This document shows, one piece after another, positions 1-12,929 of a stretch of 64,000 nucleotides of DNA. The notes under the pieces were generated by a model that worked only from the letters and a program-made list of their open reading frames with translations, was not told where the DNA came from and did no database searches. This stretch comes from Thysanoteuthis rhombus (Eukaryota; Mollusca; Cephalopoda; Oegopsida; Thysanoteuthidae), in the NCBI GenBank assembly GCA_963457665.1, contig OY735206.1, positions 51,633,368 to 51,697,367 of the forward strand. The letters run 5' to 3'. Numbering within the stretch: the stretch's first letter is position 1; each line of letters begins with the position of its first letter. A program made the translations under genes and the position numbers.

Positions 1-695
1 TTTGATTCCCTTGAAAATGGTGTGTGTGAGTGTGCGTGTCCCGATTCCCTGGAAAGATAGTTTGGCAAGAGAAGCGGTTGGCTTGAAGCAAACCTATTAA
101 CTTAGATAAAGAAACTCTTGAACTAAAGAAAGTCTTAAGATAGACAATGAGTCGAATAAGGTGATCTCTGGGTGATGAAGATACATATCATTTATATATG
201 TCACAACTCGTCATCATTTCCACTTGTCATTCTTTGTGACTTCATAAGCTACAACTGCGGCCCTGTGAACCAACAATGCTTCAAATAGAAAACAATTTAT
301 GATTAGTGCCCAATTACAAGTCCCCCCCTCCACTATCCAAATATAGATACTTCCTTCAAAACCTTCCATAAAGTGAAGAAGCCATCACCATTAATTGATA
401 TGGAAAGAATATTCTAGACTTTCCAGACCCCCCAGAAGTAACCTTCTTCTATGTCTGCCAGTTTTACACTACCTGTAACAACTTAGAAACTTCCAAAGGC
501 CTGTTCTGATACCTCAGAATACATCTTGCTAATGGAGGCACAAAATAATTTGTGATGAAACACAGATGCTTACTGACAGTTTGAAACTTTGATAACTTAG
601 GGTCTTCCATAGAAGCGAGGGTGTGTAATGTGAACTTTCATAAGACAGAGAATACCATTATATCTACAAGAGCATTAGGATGCAAGCACACGTCA

Positions 696-862
696 GCAGT
701 AGTGTAGCAAGGGTTGACAGTGTCCAGGGGTAGTTGCGCATGTCCTAGAGGAGGACATGATCATTAATAGGCATTATAGGCCAGAGGGAATTTTGCCCCT
801 CCTCACATCTGTACCCAGGGGTGACTGTCCCCTCTCGCCCCCATCTTGCAAAGCCTCTGCTT
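696..862. mobile_element. MITE-like element, copy A of a two-copy family
   Basis: The left end (CAGTAGTGTAGCAAG) is imperfectly inverted at the right end (CTTGCAAAGCCTCTG). The interior contains CCCC/GGGG-rich blocks. A related copy sits at about 21214-21365, sharing the start motif GTAGCAAGGG (there ATAGCAAGGG) and the interior AATTTTGC block. The class of DNA transposon is not determined. Confidence 0.5.
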
Positions 863-1380
863 GTCTGTTACAAATAAACAGAAGCATATAGAAAAAATAT
901 AGATTCAATTCCCATTAAAGATGATTAATTAGGAGTTTGAGGAATTAGTAACCACTGCTGCTGAGCCAAACATATCTAGAAAAAAAACAAACCTTATTTG
1001 CTCCTTTAAATTAACTAACTAAAAAATCATCTCCAAAATTACAGAAAAAAAAAATCAGAATTTTTAATATATCTATTTCAAAATTAAAACTGAACACAAA
1101 TCCAACATATCTGGGCCAATTAGAAGTAGCTTTATTCTATGTCAGTCAATGAATACTACATTTCTTAAAGATACTTCAATACAGCTTTCCAATCAGGAGA
1201 GAAAGCATCATTTTTTAGAACTTTAGAATAGTTAAGTGACAAAATATAAACAATGATATTTTGTAACTGATTAGGTACTTTTTCTCTAAAATTAAAAGTC
1301 TTATAATTGATAACATTTTTTTTTTAATATTACCAGCAGAAATAGAAGTGTACCTTGCGCCCAACAATCACTCCATCAAT
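863..1380. other. AT-rich intronic DNA, nothing recognised
   Basis: Contains A/T runs only; no coding, RNA or transposon signal seen on either strand. Confidence 0.5.
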
Positions 1381-1700
1381 ATGCCAGACTATAGGCATGG
1401 TTTTACGGGGGTATTTGGAGAACTACCACACACTGCAACTCATCCAAGTTCCATAACTGTCCATATCAAGCTTCTACAGACGATTCCCTAGTCATAATAA
1501 CAGCGCATTGGATACTGTGTAATATTTGCATAGTTTATTTTTTGTGGTTAGTCACTCAATAGAAACCATTGCATGACCAACATCTTTTGTCAGTATGCTG
1601 AATTGAGGGCACGATCAATTAAAATATTGAAGAAAAAGGAATGATTAATGAATAAATTACTTCTCAACTTTTGCTGGTCGTGATCATTAAGAAGTCTAAA
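1381..1700 (+). repeat. Unclassified dispersed repeat, longest of three copies
   Basis: The left half (1381-1500, GCCAGACTATAGG ... ACTGCAACTCATCCAA) recurs at 51660-51780. The right half (about 1548-1700, CAATAGAAACC ... TTTTGCTGGTCGTGATC) recurs at about 6173-6284. The three together define one repeat family of at least 320 bp in the same orientation. No coding content is recognised. Confidence 0.55.
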
Positions 1701-2202
1701 CTTAAACGAAAATACTGTTAGATACAAAATAGGGTACTAAGTTAACATAACCTGGCATTATTAATCAAACCCTCCCAACTAATAACCTATTGGTTTATGG
1801 CTTAAGCAGTTAAGAAAAGGGTTTCTTTAAAATATATTTGGAGAATAAAAAATATCTATTTGTAGCAATCATTTTCTTTGATATAAGATTTAGAAAGTGG
1901 CTTGAAGAGAATTCAGAAACTTGTGCAGATTATCAAAATACTATTTATTCTATGGTATCAGATTAAATATTAATATACATCACAGTGATGCACAATTTCT
2001 ATAACTTTCCTTTCTCTCTTTTCTTTGTTATTGATTTCTTGTATTGTAATAATCCTGCATTTTTCATTTTTACATTTTATTTATTTGTCATGAGAAACAG
2101 ATTCAATACAATTTAGAAACTTGAAAGCAACAGAATCTAACTATCTATATAATGAACTTTGTGACTTTTGCTATTTGTTTCTCAGGTCTCAACTTCCATT
2201 CA

Positions 2203-2320
2203 AGTGCATAGATACTATACTGATCTAAGCAAGAGAGCCAGGGAGTGACACTTTGACCTAGGCAAAGTGCAGATACTCTGATCCTGGGTAGATGTGCCTA
2301 TCCACTTGTGAATAATCTCA
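2203..2320. repeat. Dispersed repeat with two internal units of about 63 bp, copy A
   Basis: The unit GTGCATAGATACT...GATCTAAGCAAGAG repeats once within the segment (again at 2267 as GTGCAGATACTCTGATCC). The same structure occurs at 39244-39378, including the trailing GTGAATAATC/ATGAATAAATAATCC. Confidence 0.5.
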
Positions 2321-2947
2321 TCATTTTCTATGGGTACATCTATTAAAATAGGGAACAAAATGAACACATCAGGTTTGTTCAACAGTTTGGAGGTTGGTAG
2401 AAATATGTTAACTTTGGAGCCAAAATAGACAATCAAAGCCTAAAATAAAGGAGAGAAGTGAATTATTATCTCTCACTGATTGATAAAACTATTATAGGAG
2501 TGAGTAACAAGAATGAAAATTTAGGCTTTGAGTTTAGATAGAGGGTTCATAAATCAAATATACACCAACAACTTGCTAAAGATCAGACGAACTGGAGAAT
2601 TTCTCGAGAAACTGGCGATGCATAATGCAAAAACTCTTATGTACTGCATTTGTGATTTATGCAGTTAGAAATTATGCCACTAGAGAAATATTAGGTAGAC
2701 CAAAAGTGAGTAACATATCTTTTTAGGATATTCACAGAATTTCTTAGCACAGAAAGTAAACTCTTTTGAATAAAGAATAATTTTGTAATGAAGTAAAGTA
2801 AAACTTTCAAGGAAGTTAAGTGTTTTTAACTATTCAAACAAGAGAAACAAAATACCATATTTTCTATGTAAGAAGAAAGAATAATAATGCATGGAGCACT
2901 TGAATTGATATGAAATATAGGTTTAGCATATTGAGCCCGAATCATAT

Positions 2948-2961
2948 ATATATATATATAA
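2948..2961. repeat. (TA)n short run
   Basis: Short alternating TA tract. Confidence 0.7.
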
Positions 2962-3139
2962 ATTTGTAAATAAGAAGAATTCACAAAAAGTGGATTAAAC
3001 AAAGTTTGTCCATTGTTTTCATTAGTATAAATGAAAAACTGCTGCCTCAATATCATGTAAATATGACACAGGTGAACAAATTTAATTATGATAAATAATA
3101 TTTCTTGGTACATATAGGTTGAATATCATATCAAAAGAT

Positions 3140-3142
<3 letters not shown>

Positions 3143-3191
<49 letters not shown>

Positions 3192-3204
3192 ATATATATA
3201 TATG
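3143..3204. repeat. (TA)n-(GT)n-(TA)n compound microsatellite
   Basis: About 37 bp of alternating AT, then GTGTGTGTGTG, then another alternating TA run. Confidence 0.95.
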
Positions 3205-5120
3205 TATTAATCATAAAATAGAATGATATTGTAAGGAACATTCTATACACAGAGTTATATATGAAGTAACATGTGGCATAATTCACTCGTTCTTAAGGCC
3301 ACTAAAACATTCTGTAACTATATTTTCCCATTCATAATTGGAGCAACTTTAACTATGCTAAATAAAGCATGCAATTTGTTGCTTTTATACATATTTTCAT
3401 ATCATATTTTTGTGTGGAGTAACGGATTTCCATCCTATGTAGAGTTCCAGACTTTCTCCATTAGCTGAGTATCTAACAAATTCTCAAAATGGTTGCAATT
3501 TCTCTGGTTAGTATACCTATAGTCATAAAGAGTCCCGCAATGACTCAGCTGTGATAATAAATATCTATTGGATGAAAAAAAAAAGATAAGATTTTCCGGT
3601 CAATCAAATGCAACAGAAGTCACGTCGAAGAAAACATTTATCTTGTAAGAATTAATTTAGATTTAATACGGGACAGGCTAATCCTTATAGATGATATCAT
3701 TACAGGTATACAATCTCATTCTGGAAATTCTGAAAACATAGCAGTTTTCCTATAGATCTTGTCTACACACATGCCAAATGTGTTTTGTATCAAACATGAC
3801 ACAATGGGACCCACATTCAGCCAAAGTGATCTCATTTACTTCTGCTGCTCTCTACTAGACCTTGTAGAGCACAGCTGAAATAATTTCAGATGGCCTTGAC
3901 TCAACCCATGCCACACAGTTGTGTCTCAATACTCTTACTATTCAAATGTGCCTCAGCTGCTCATGGACATTTTGATTTTTGACTTTGAAGATAAAAAAAG
4001 TCTGTAAAAATGTTGAGAAGAGATGAAGATTCCTCTATGGGTAACAGTGAGAAGCATACAAGGGAGCATCATTATTGATACCGTACCTGTTTGTACTATC
4101 ATTTCATAATTTGAAAAAATTGGAATTCCAAACATATTTCTCTGGAGTTTGGGGGAAAAAAACACTGTATAACCCAATGCAGAGATGTTGGGGCATCACA
4201 GATGATTCTCATGGGTGTGTCATGAGCCAGATAGCCTGATAGAACCAATCCCTCATCAGGCTAGTTTGGAATCCACTGCAGGTTCCCAACCATAGCTAGA
4301 GATCCCAGTCTTCCTTACAATTTAAGCATTGCTTGGAGAAGCAGAAATGGATTCCTGTCTCTCTTAATGACATTAGTTTGAAGGGAGCGCAAACAGTCTC
4401 AGCCCTAGTTTGAACTTAGCTGGCAGATTCCATTCCAAATGATCATTCAAAATATTTGCCTGAAAAAATATATGCGATAATTGAAACAAAAATACAGAAT
4501 TCCCTGAATGGTAAATTAAAAGAAACTAGATTTTTTTAAAATAGCAAATAAAAGCTAAAAAGAAAATATCTATAGTTCCTCCTTGAAGATCTAATAGACT
4601 CTTCCTAAGAAAACTGAGGTATGCAGAGAATCAAAATAAGTTGAGACAAATGGTTATATCAGAACATTGAAAGGAAGATGCCAAAAACAAGAAAAAAAGG
4701 AGGCCAGAGAGTTATCAATTAAAACCATCAACTCTTCCAGCTTTATTCATTCAGTATGAAGGTAACCTGTAGGAAGAGCTATAAATAACATTGATGGTTC
4801 TAATCTGTAAGTAATATGTCTAAGCAGAGAGTTTGGCAAAAAAGCCAGAATTCACTGACTAGAAATGAATGTCAAATAAACATTGGATGGATGCCCTATT
4901 CACTGTGAAACAGCTTGATTCATAAGAGCATCTGTTTTCACATGGTGGGACATGAAACTATTGAAATCAAAGTACATATCTTGTGTACACAACCCTATCT
5001 GTGTGCATGTCCGAACACACACATTAACATGTGTAATTCACCTATTCAAGTTTGTTTTTTTTTCTTTAGATTACTGGAGAAAAAGATTAGTTTGTATGTA
5101 ATCAGTTTAAAATAAGCTCA
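3205..5120. other. Intronic DNA without recognised feature
   Basis: The part at 3.75-4.45 kb has more even base composition than the flanks and may be an old repeat, but no motif could be assigned. Confidence 0.4.
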
Positions 5121-5128
5121 GTTTACAG

Positions 5129-5292
5129 CAGCCACTCTCAACCTTTTTTGGTCACAACACCTTAAGAGCTTGTCTCAAGTTCCAGAGCAAGTTCCTGTCA
5201 AACAGGGATCCAATACTAACTGATAAACTGAAATTCATATGTTATTATTTCAGTTTTTAGACCCCTTCAATGGATCCGGTTGAGAATGGCTG
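5129..5292. mobile_element. hAT-type MITE with 8-bp target-site duplication
   Basis: The terminal inverted repeats are CAGCCACTCTCAACC (left) and the inverse of CAGCCATTCTCAACC (right), resembling the CAGNGGTTCTCAACC ends of hAT/Charlie elements. The flanks are GTTTACAG (5121-5128) and GTCTACAG (5293-5300), an 8-bp duplication with one mismatch, as expected of hAT. With 164 bp and no coding capacity, it is a non-autonomous element. Confidence 0.8.
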
Positions 5293-6129
5293 GTCTACAG
5301 TATTTGAGTCGAAATTTACTATAAGAAATTAGCTAAGATTTGATAAAACTGACAGTTCTATTATTTTTCAAAAATATGCAGAAAAAGATAATAGAAAATA
5401 GGTACGGAATTTATCACATTATATTGAAGTTTTGATTTATGCTTATAAAAGAAATGGGAAAATATGAAGATCTGTGAGAAGATTGCAGGTGGCATGGGTG
5501 ACTATATGCATGAAGCTCCAAGATCAGGCAGGAACAGAATCTGCATAGATCTGGCAATCTCTCACTGTAAATGAAGCCTGGTGATATTGTGGGATTCTGC
5601 AAGGTTATCATGAGATAATAGTAATGATGTTTAAGGCGTGAAACCATGCTTGACACCAGGGTCATCACATGGTAAACATTTACAGATACTGCAGCTCTTT
5701 TCACACTAGTGGTTGTAGGAACATATTAGTCAGAGGACATGATATCTTCATAGTTGGTTAATCTAGATATCAAGCCGTAATAAAGGTAAGTGCATAACAA
5801 ATGGTTTCATTCCCCCATCCATTTCACAATAATGATTTTTATTATTGAAAACAAATAAAACTTACATTTTATTTTCATCCAATAGCGACCATGCTCCCAA
5901 GTAACTTGAGAAAAATAATATCAGTAGGCATGGAAATCTACTTAATCTTGAGAAAACTTATAATTGATAATATAAGCAAAAAGAACTAAATTTCTTGGGG
6001 GGGGGGAGAACTCAAAATAACAAATCTATTTTGAAAAGGGAAGAAGTTAAATTTAGAAAATCATAGAAGGTGAAGCTGATCCTATAATTGATCAATACAC
6101 AAATCAATACTTTCAGATCAATAAACATC

Positions 6130-6290
6130 TTTTTATATACTTATTTTTTTTTGGATAAAAATGAAAGAGGTCTGGTTAGTTGCACAATAGAAACCGGCAG
6201 CATTCCATGTTGGGGATGATCAATGAATAAGTCACTTCTCTTGCCTTTTGTCGGGCAGTGATTGCTAAAAAGAGTCTGGATTTTCAAAAA
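6130..6290 (+). repeat. Dispersed repeat, 3' part of the 1.4-kb/51.7-kb family
   Basis: It aligns with 1530-1700, sharing CACAATAGAAACC, GATCAATGAATAAGTCACTT and TTTTGTCGGGCAGTGATTGC (equivalent of TTTTGCTGGTCGTGATC). Lacks the left half. Confidence 0.5.
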
Positions 6291-6380
6291 CAAGTGTGAA
6301 CACCGCCAGACACAAACTAACAAACCAATTTACCATGTACTTACATTTAAATTGAAACCGCCACTGAAAGCCTATTGAAA

Positions 6381-6394
6381 GGGGGGGGGGGGGG
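6381..6394. repeat. Poly-G run (14 G)
   Basis: Fourteen consecutive G. A second run of ten G lies at 5997-6006 in the same region. Confidence 0.9.
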
Positions 6395-6666
6395 TCTTCA
6401 AAACATGATAAGGAGTGAATGTTTGAATTTTCAATCCAAATAGTTCCATTGGTGTAACCTGTATGAGCCATACATACATAGCCAGCCAGCCAGACTAGCT
6501 CATAAATTGAAGAAATCTATGATGACAGTTTTGGAACATGAGTTGTTTTTTGGGGGTTTTTTTAATTCCAAAATGAAAAGACCTCAAAGAGACAAGCATC
6601 AAATAAAGCCTCATTGCTCATCTCAAGAAAAAAAAAATCAATATCATGACGCTTTGAAATAAGAAA

Positions 6667-6775
6667 CAAGGTGAATGCGAATGTCATCATTTTACAAGAT
6701 GAATGCTAATATCATTCTACAAGGTGAATAAGAATGTCACCGTTTCACAAGGTGAATGCTAATGTCATCTGGACA
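6667..6775. repeat. Minisatellite, four units of 25-28 bp
   Basis: Four tandem variants of CAAGGTGAATGCGAATGTCA with a variable T-rich spacer, starting at about 6667, 6695, 6720 and 6748. Confidence 0.8.
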
Positions 6776-7744
6776 GGTAGTTCTACGTGAGTGGTTGTCA
6801 TGGGAACTATCATATCCAAAGATGCACACATATTGCACTGCATACTAATTATTTTCGCAAGTAGTTGAAAGATACAAAGAACATTCAAAATGCTGAGTGT
6901 GACATGAAGAAACAAGATGGATTCTCTGCACTGGGCAACTTGAAAAGTAAAAGGAAGCAGTTTTAAGTTAAGATCATCGAACAGTGTAGGAGAGCAGGAT
7001 GAAAGCAAACAAGATGAAAATTTATACAAGTTCAGCTTGGGGAAAATTTGGCCAAACTCACGATTAATGGATTTTTTTTTTTGTCAGACAAGAAAAAAAA
7101 AATTAGAGAAATTCCAATTTTTCATTCTTAGACCTTTTCAAATAGACTACCGTATATTTCGGATAATAAGGCAAATGGTTTATTTGGAGGAATACTACTA
7201 CAACTCATTTTTTTTTTTAATTAAATGTCTTCATTATATACCATCATTTATAGTTATTGCAAGTAAAAACTACATGAAACAGGAAAACAAAAAAATCATT
7301 TTAAGAATTTAATATGGAAACTCTAAAGCCTTAAAAAATACAAGACAGTTTCTTTTTCCTTTTTTTTTTTCAAGCCCCATAACCCCATGCATGGTCATGA
7401 GGGTACCACAGATTAATATTATCATCCATATACCAACAAACACTGTAGTTTACCAGACTGATAGACCATATTATGTTCAATTTCATACTAATAAATACAC
7501 AGAGTTCTTCGTTCAGCAGTTAGATCCCTTGATCATGTCTAGGAATAAAACCTGCTCATATGTAAACACCCCTTCACCAACACTCTGCACCTTTTCTACA
7601 GCTATAATCAACTTCTCTGGCGTATATATACTGTTTCTCTCCCTGAACTCACTAATTATACCACTCACTTGGCTTTATCCTATCATTTATGATTGCTTGT
7701 AAAGGTGGCGGTTGCAAAAATTAATTATCAAACTATAGATACAG

Positions 7745-7888
7745 TATTATTAATTTTGACTAGTTTTTAACTTTCATTCTTATTTTCAGTTGCTTTTTAT
7801 CACAACTTTGAATCGGACCACAATCCAACGGCAACAAAACAACTGAAAATTGGGATGAAGGTAAAAACTAGTCAAAATTGATGATAAT
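7745..7888. mobile_element. Palindromic MITE-like hairpin with ~50-bp arms
   Basis: The left arm (7745-7800) contains AATTTTGACTAGTTTTTA ... ATTTTCAGTTG, and the right arm (7831-7888) is its inverse with scattered mismatches. The spacer is about 30 bp. As RNA it would fold into a long imperfect hairpin on either strand. Most likely a MITE; a hairpin RNA gene is an alternative. Confidence 0.65.
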
Positions 7889-7989
7889 GTTGCAATACTT
7901 CTTCCAAGAATAGAAAAATCAAAAGTAACAATATTGTTGTATCAAAAAGACTGCTAGGTTTCAATGATAATTATCATTAGCACAGAATG

Positions 7990-8127
7990 TTGCTTGTAAG
8001 GTTGGGCATGATTCTCTCATGCGCACATTGCATACTTCTCAGTTTGCAGGCCTGTCTCTTGGTTAGGGCTCCATGTTTCAGCTCCATAAGTGACAATCAG
8101 GAGAATGCATTGGTTGTATGGAGCACC
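7990..8127 (-). pseudogene. LINE reverse-transcriptase C-terminal fragment
   Basis: The minus strand reads QCILLIVTYGAETWS, then a decayed segment ending in CAHERIMPN. It matches the YNQCxLPVxTYGAETWT and RAMERSML motifs of a common LINE reverse transcriptase thumb/C-terminal region. The same family recurs at 16.1, 25.2 and 29.8 kb. Confidence 0.65.
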
Positions 8128-8779
8128 AAATTATAGTTATATAAGTTACATTTGTTATGCTTAGAACCAAAGCAGCAATGCTGAGGAAACCGATGTATAA
8201 AGAAAAAACTTGATCAGAACTCCAAAATTTAGTCAATTGTTCCTTCCACAAAATGTCAATTAAAGTCATTGAGAACTTCTGAAGATATTGTGCGGAGAAA
8301 CAGACAAAGAAATAGACAGACATGGACGGCCAACTTTGTTGACAGAGATGAATATTCATTTCAGCTGGTAAATATAAACATCTGTCACCAGCATGTGACA
8401 GGAAAATCAGGGCTCAGTTAGTAGTCAGACTGATTTTAGGGAACACATCATAAGAGTAGTTGATTCAGCAGAAGTTTTTTTCTAGCAAATACATCAGTTT
8501 AGCCAGGTTCTGACTATACAACTAATTTAGAGAACCAAAGGTTCCTATTGAATTGCAAAATAGGTGTAGGTCGTTTATAAATCCAAGAGTCTTTCAGATA
8601 AGACCTATCATGCATTTCTTTGAAATAGGTTAGCAGAAAATAATGGAATATACTTAAATATTTCTCAAAGATTCATACTAAGAGCGTAGAAACAGAAAAA
8701 CTTGGTGTCCTGATTGTCTCAGTCATGAAAGCTTTCTTGAAAAAATACAATCAGTTTGCTTTGGGAAAGTATCTTTTCT

Positions 8780-9720
8780 ATTAATGGTGTGTATCAAACA
8801 TGTAACAATCTCAGGCATCATGATTATCAGTTTGTCATATGGAATGATATATGCTGATGAAAGAGATTCCTATGTCACTGTCTAACAGAAACAGTGTTGG
8901 TTGACATTTCCAACAGACAGGCTCAACAGCAAGAAATAAGAGATTTGGCAGGCCTAAAGTTACCATGAGAAAGATGACAGGTAACTTAAATATGCTGTTC
9001 TTCATGACAGAAAACTATGTCTGCAGAGGCTATCATAAGAGATCAGAACAGTTAACAAAAAACTGCTTTGTTGAAGAAGCATCACAAGGCTGATTTCAAC
9101 CAAAAACAGACAGCACTTTTTGCTGAGTATGGGAGCTTGACTCAGACTGGTTTGAGAGGGTTCGTCAAAGTTAGGAGTCAATATTTGAGTTACTGAATGA
9201 TGTTACTGAATGTTGCCTTCATAGATTGGGTAAATGGTCCAATCAAGTCTGCATAGCAAAAACTGTGAAGCATGGTGAAGGTATCATGGTTTGGAACACA
9301 TTTTCGCAAATGGTGTCACTGAACTTATAGATGCTAAAAAGTAACTGAAAATTTTGCAGAAAAGACCGCTTCCCAACTTTCAAAATTTTTTACCAAGAAT
9401 AAAGCACAGGAAACTTATTTTTCAATCAGATAATGTGTCAACCCATACTGTGAAAACAACTAATAAATGTTTAATGACAAGACAATGAAGATTATGCGCT
9501 GGCTCAGTCAGAGTCCAGTTTTAGATATTATCAAGAATCAATAGGCTTGTATTCAGTACAAAATTGCTGGGAGGATTTTTGTAAATGCAGAACAACACAG
9601 GAGCAATACAATATTGGCATTTCCAGGTGTAAGAATCTTTCTGCAAGTATGGCCTACTGACTCAAATGCCCAAGAAACTTAAAAGGACATGCAATCCAAT
9701 TTTGACTCCACAAGAGATTT
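8780..9720 (+). pseudogene. Tc1-like transposase relic
   Basis: Frames shift and stops are frequent, but Tc1 landmarks appear in order. These are GSTARNKRFGRPKVTMRK (linker with the GRPR-like motif), AKTVKHGEGIMVW (for VKHGGGSIMVWG), FQSDNVSTHTV (for FQQDNDPKHTA), and WLSQSPVLDIIKNQ (for WPSQSPDLNPIENL). In the last motif the expected Asp-Leu-Asn-Pro and Glu are altered. The relic cannot encode transposase. It is in sense orientation relative to the window and antisense to Slo. Confidence 0.75.
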
Positions 9721-12700
9721 TCTGTTGGTTATTTTGTTGAAGTTTATCTTATATATTTATTAAGAGAAAATGTTAAAGAATGCCTTGACTCATTTTTTGT
9801 TTTTGGCATATATTCAAAAAGAGGTTTATCTTCTTAGTTAGTATACTTCTTCATGATATAATTTATCATTTTGTAATAGCATTCTTAGGTTTGATTTTCA
9901 AATTCTTTTACCAGTAAGCATTTTTTTATAGACATTTCTTTTTATATGATTTTGAATACCCTCACCACTACCACCACAAATACATCTATGTGTTTGTGTG
10001 TGCATGGGGATACAAGATTTTTTTTTAAAATCATTAACCTAGTCTCACCCTGTCCACCTGGCTGGACAAGATTGTTTAATGAACCATATATAGTTTCATG
10101 GCGCTATTCAGCTGTCATTAAATCCTATTTGAAGATATTGAAGGTAATAAAAAGTGTAAGCCATAATGTCTCAGTGAAGTAAATGGCTCGTTAGCAGAAA
10201 GCAATATTAGCCTATACCAAAGGTTCTTTTTCACATTTGATCAGAAGATTACAGCTAGTCCACAAGTACAACATACACGGGTTATAACAACCTGCACTCA
10301 GGACCATTGTAAGATGACCAACTATTTGGTACTGAGAATCTTATTGAGAGAGAAACTACGTAATGGATGGGTGGTCATTTTGCATGCATACTGGGGATTT
10401 CCAGCCTTATCTCAGTTGACTTCAAGCAACAGCTGCCTAATAGCAATATTCTGTACGTAAGCTAATAGTCAGCTTTTATATTTGTATGACTGATAGACAA
10501 CAAGTTGACATTTATCAATAAAGTAACCCCACCTTATAACTTGTTGATTTTAACAAAAATAAGACTGGCTGATGCATGGTCAAACTTCTATTATCCAACT
10601 GAAAATGATTATTGCAACTTTTGTATTGTATATACATAATAAATGAAAAATTTTGAAAAATACATTTTTTAGTAAAAACTTATTTCTTGTTAGAAAGAAG
10701 TAAACCCTTGCATATCTGTAAGATAAATTTTGTTGATATGTTACACTTCTCATTTTAGCTCAGTCGGTAAGACATCAGATAATTAAAAAATTTATTTTTG
10801 ATTTCAAATCATAGTGGGGGAATGTTAATTCTTACTCCCTAGGTTTATTTTTGTTTTAGTAGAAAAACAAAGTCAATGCCAGTTTGGACAGGAGTTTGAC
10901 AAAAACAGATTTTTGAGACACTGATGTTTTAACTTTTCTACTATAAATCACTACACAAGGTATGTGACATGTCAGACCAAACTTACAAGGTGGTTCAAAC
11001 AGGACCTCATTGTAACCAAAGAACTAACTGTATGGTAAAATGCTTTGAGGACTATACCCTGCTTTTTAAAATGCAGATTGATTGGCTGTTCATAGAGAAA
11101 TATTCTGTTTGTATTGTGAATTCAGAAAACTTGAAAGCCTGGCTAAATGGTAGACTATTGTATCAAAGCTCATCAGATCAGGAATTCTAATCACAAAAGC
11201 CACATAGGCGAGGTTTACTGAATCATCTAAAATAAATAAACAGATTTCAGAGTTAGAAGATATGGAAAACTTCCGCTTTAAAATATCAACAGAAACATTC
11301 AGGACAGACAAAATTATCTAGAAATAAATAAAGAATAATCTTGACCAGCTTTTCCTAACATAATTTACAATTTCCACTGTTAAGCTACTATTTACATTCA
11401 CCTCCATATTTTTGTAGCATTTTTAATGCCACTCTTCTCAGACCAGATTCCCTTTGGCCATGAGAAAATGAACAGCATTGATCGGAATGAAGACAAAGCT
11501 CCTGTGAAACTAAACAAAAATTTCTAGTTATCCTAGCATAAAAATGAAAAATAAAAATTTACAGAACTTCATTTACTAAAAAATAGAACATGAATAGTTA
11601 TCTAAAATACGGTCAGTTAAAATAGAACTAGTTTAGTCAAAAAACAAAAAAAATTTAACCATTGTACCAGCTGTGAATTTTTTTTTCAGTAGCAGGTAAT
11701 GTGCTGCTGTAATCATAAGGAAAAAACTTTATATGTCATTTTTCTCATAATGAAACTGCTCTACACTTTTTGCAAGAAAAGGAAATGACCAAGTATAACA
11801 TCCAAAAAAAGCTTTCAAGATTTTTGTCATATGCTAACACTCCAACATTGTAATAAGATAAATATCAGCTAATACAGAATAAAAAATCTTTAGTCGCTTA
11901 TATTCAAGTCTGTAAATTTTGAAAAATGAAAAGGATCAGAATAAACTAAAGATCTTTCAAAGTTTTTAACATTAGTATAATAACCAAATGAAGCTTTAAA
12001 ACTAATTTTTGTCAAGAGAGAAAAAAAAAAAGAACTTGGTGGTCAATTTTCAAAATATAGTAACTTGTCAGAGAGAGACAGAGTTATTACTTAGGTATGT
12101 AATTTTAATGATTTTCTACTAGAATTTTTAACATTAATTTCTGAATTACAATAACAGTTTTATTCATAAAAAATGCACTTTGGGTGAGAGAGGACTGAAA
12201 AGTAAAGTATCTTAGAATGTTCATCAAAAATAACAAAAGTGTACACAGTAGAATACAGATGATTACTTTTAGATTATAATAACACGCTGATATGTTGTTA
12301 GCTGTACATATATCTTTAAGGTGTTTATTTTTCTATGTATAAAATTATTCCAAGAGTTACTCAAAACTAAAGAGATTGATGAAGGCTATTATAGAGCATA
12401 GTTCATCATTCAAGATAAAAATTATCTCTGTTCTACTATACTAGCCTGGATCCATATTCTTTCAAATGTATAGGAGGCAAAGTGTGAAGCTCTTTTATGC
12501 TTTGAATAAAAAATTTTAATAAGTAGTGTTTTCTTGGAATCATGAAGAGATATTTCTAGAGCATGCATTTTCTCAGAAGATCAGAGTCTAACGTACTTTT
12601 AATTTTCGACAAAAATGTTACATTCATGTATAATTTTTGTATATACATGTATCATAGTGGCATTTTAAAAACAGCTGAACCAACTTCAATGATAGTTGAT

Positions 12701-12929
12701 AGATTTCAGGAACTCAATAGTTGAACTATACCTAACTGCAACATTAGGATTAAAACTGATTTTGCCATGCGTTGAAGATCAATAGTCAATAAGAACAACA
12801 GAACTATCATTTAATTAACTGAAATGATACTCAAAAGATAAATATTTTTGTAAGCTATCAATCTCGTACAACTATAATACTACACAATGATATCCAGATT
12901 TTACTGATACTAGCATACACACAAGATAG
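9721..12929. other. AT-rich intronic DNA, one SINE head only
   Basis: Apart from the SINE at 10.75 kb I see A/T-rich sequence. The moderately GC-balanced stretch 10.2-10.5 kb is unassigned. Confidence 0.45.
10751..10830 (+). mobile_element. tRNA-derived SINE head
   Basis: A-box-like TAGCTCAGTCGGTAAGA is followed about 35 bp later by the B-box-like GATTTCAAATC. The spacing and motifs fit a tRNA-derived pol III promoter. No cloverleaf is intact, so this is a SINE relic and not a tRNA gene. Confidence 0.6.

Noticed and set aside
7391..7702. 103-codon plus-strand open frame
   Set aside because: No recognised domain, no supporting composition, and it lies in AT-rich intron DNA antisense to Slo.
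10751..10830. Possible tRNA gene
   Set aside because: A- and B-boxes are present but acceptor and anticodon stems do not pair; this is a SINE head.
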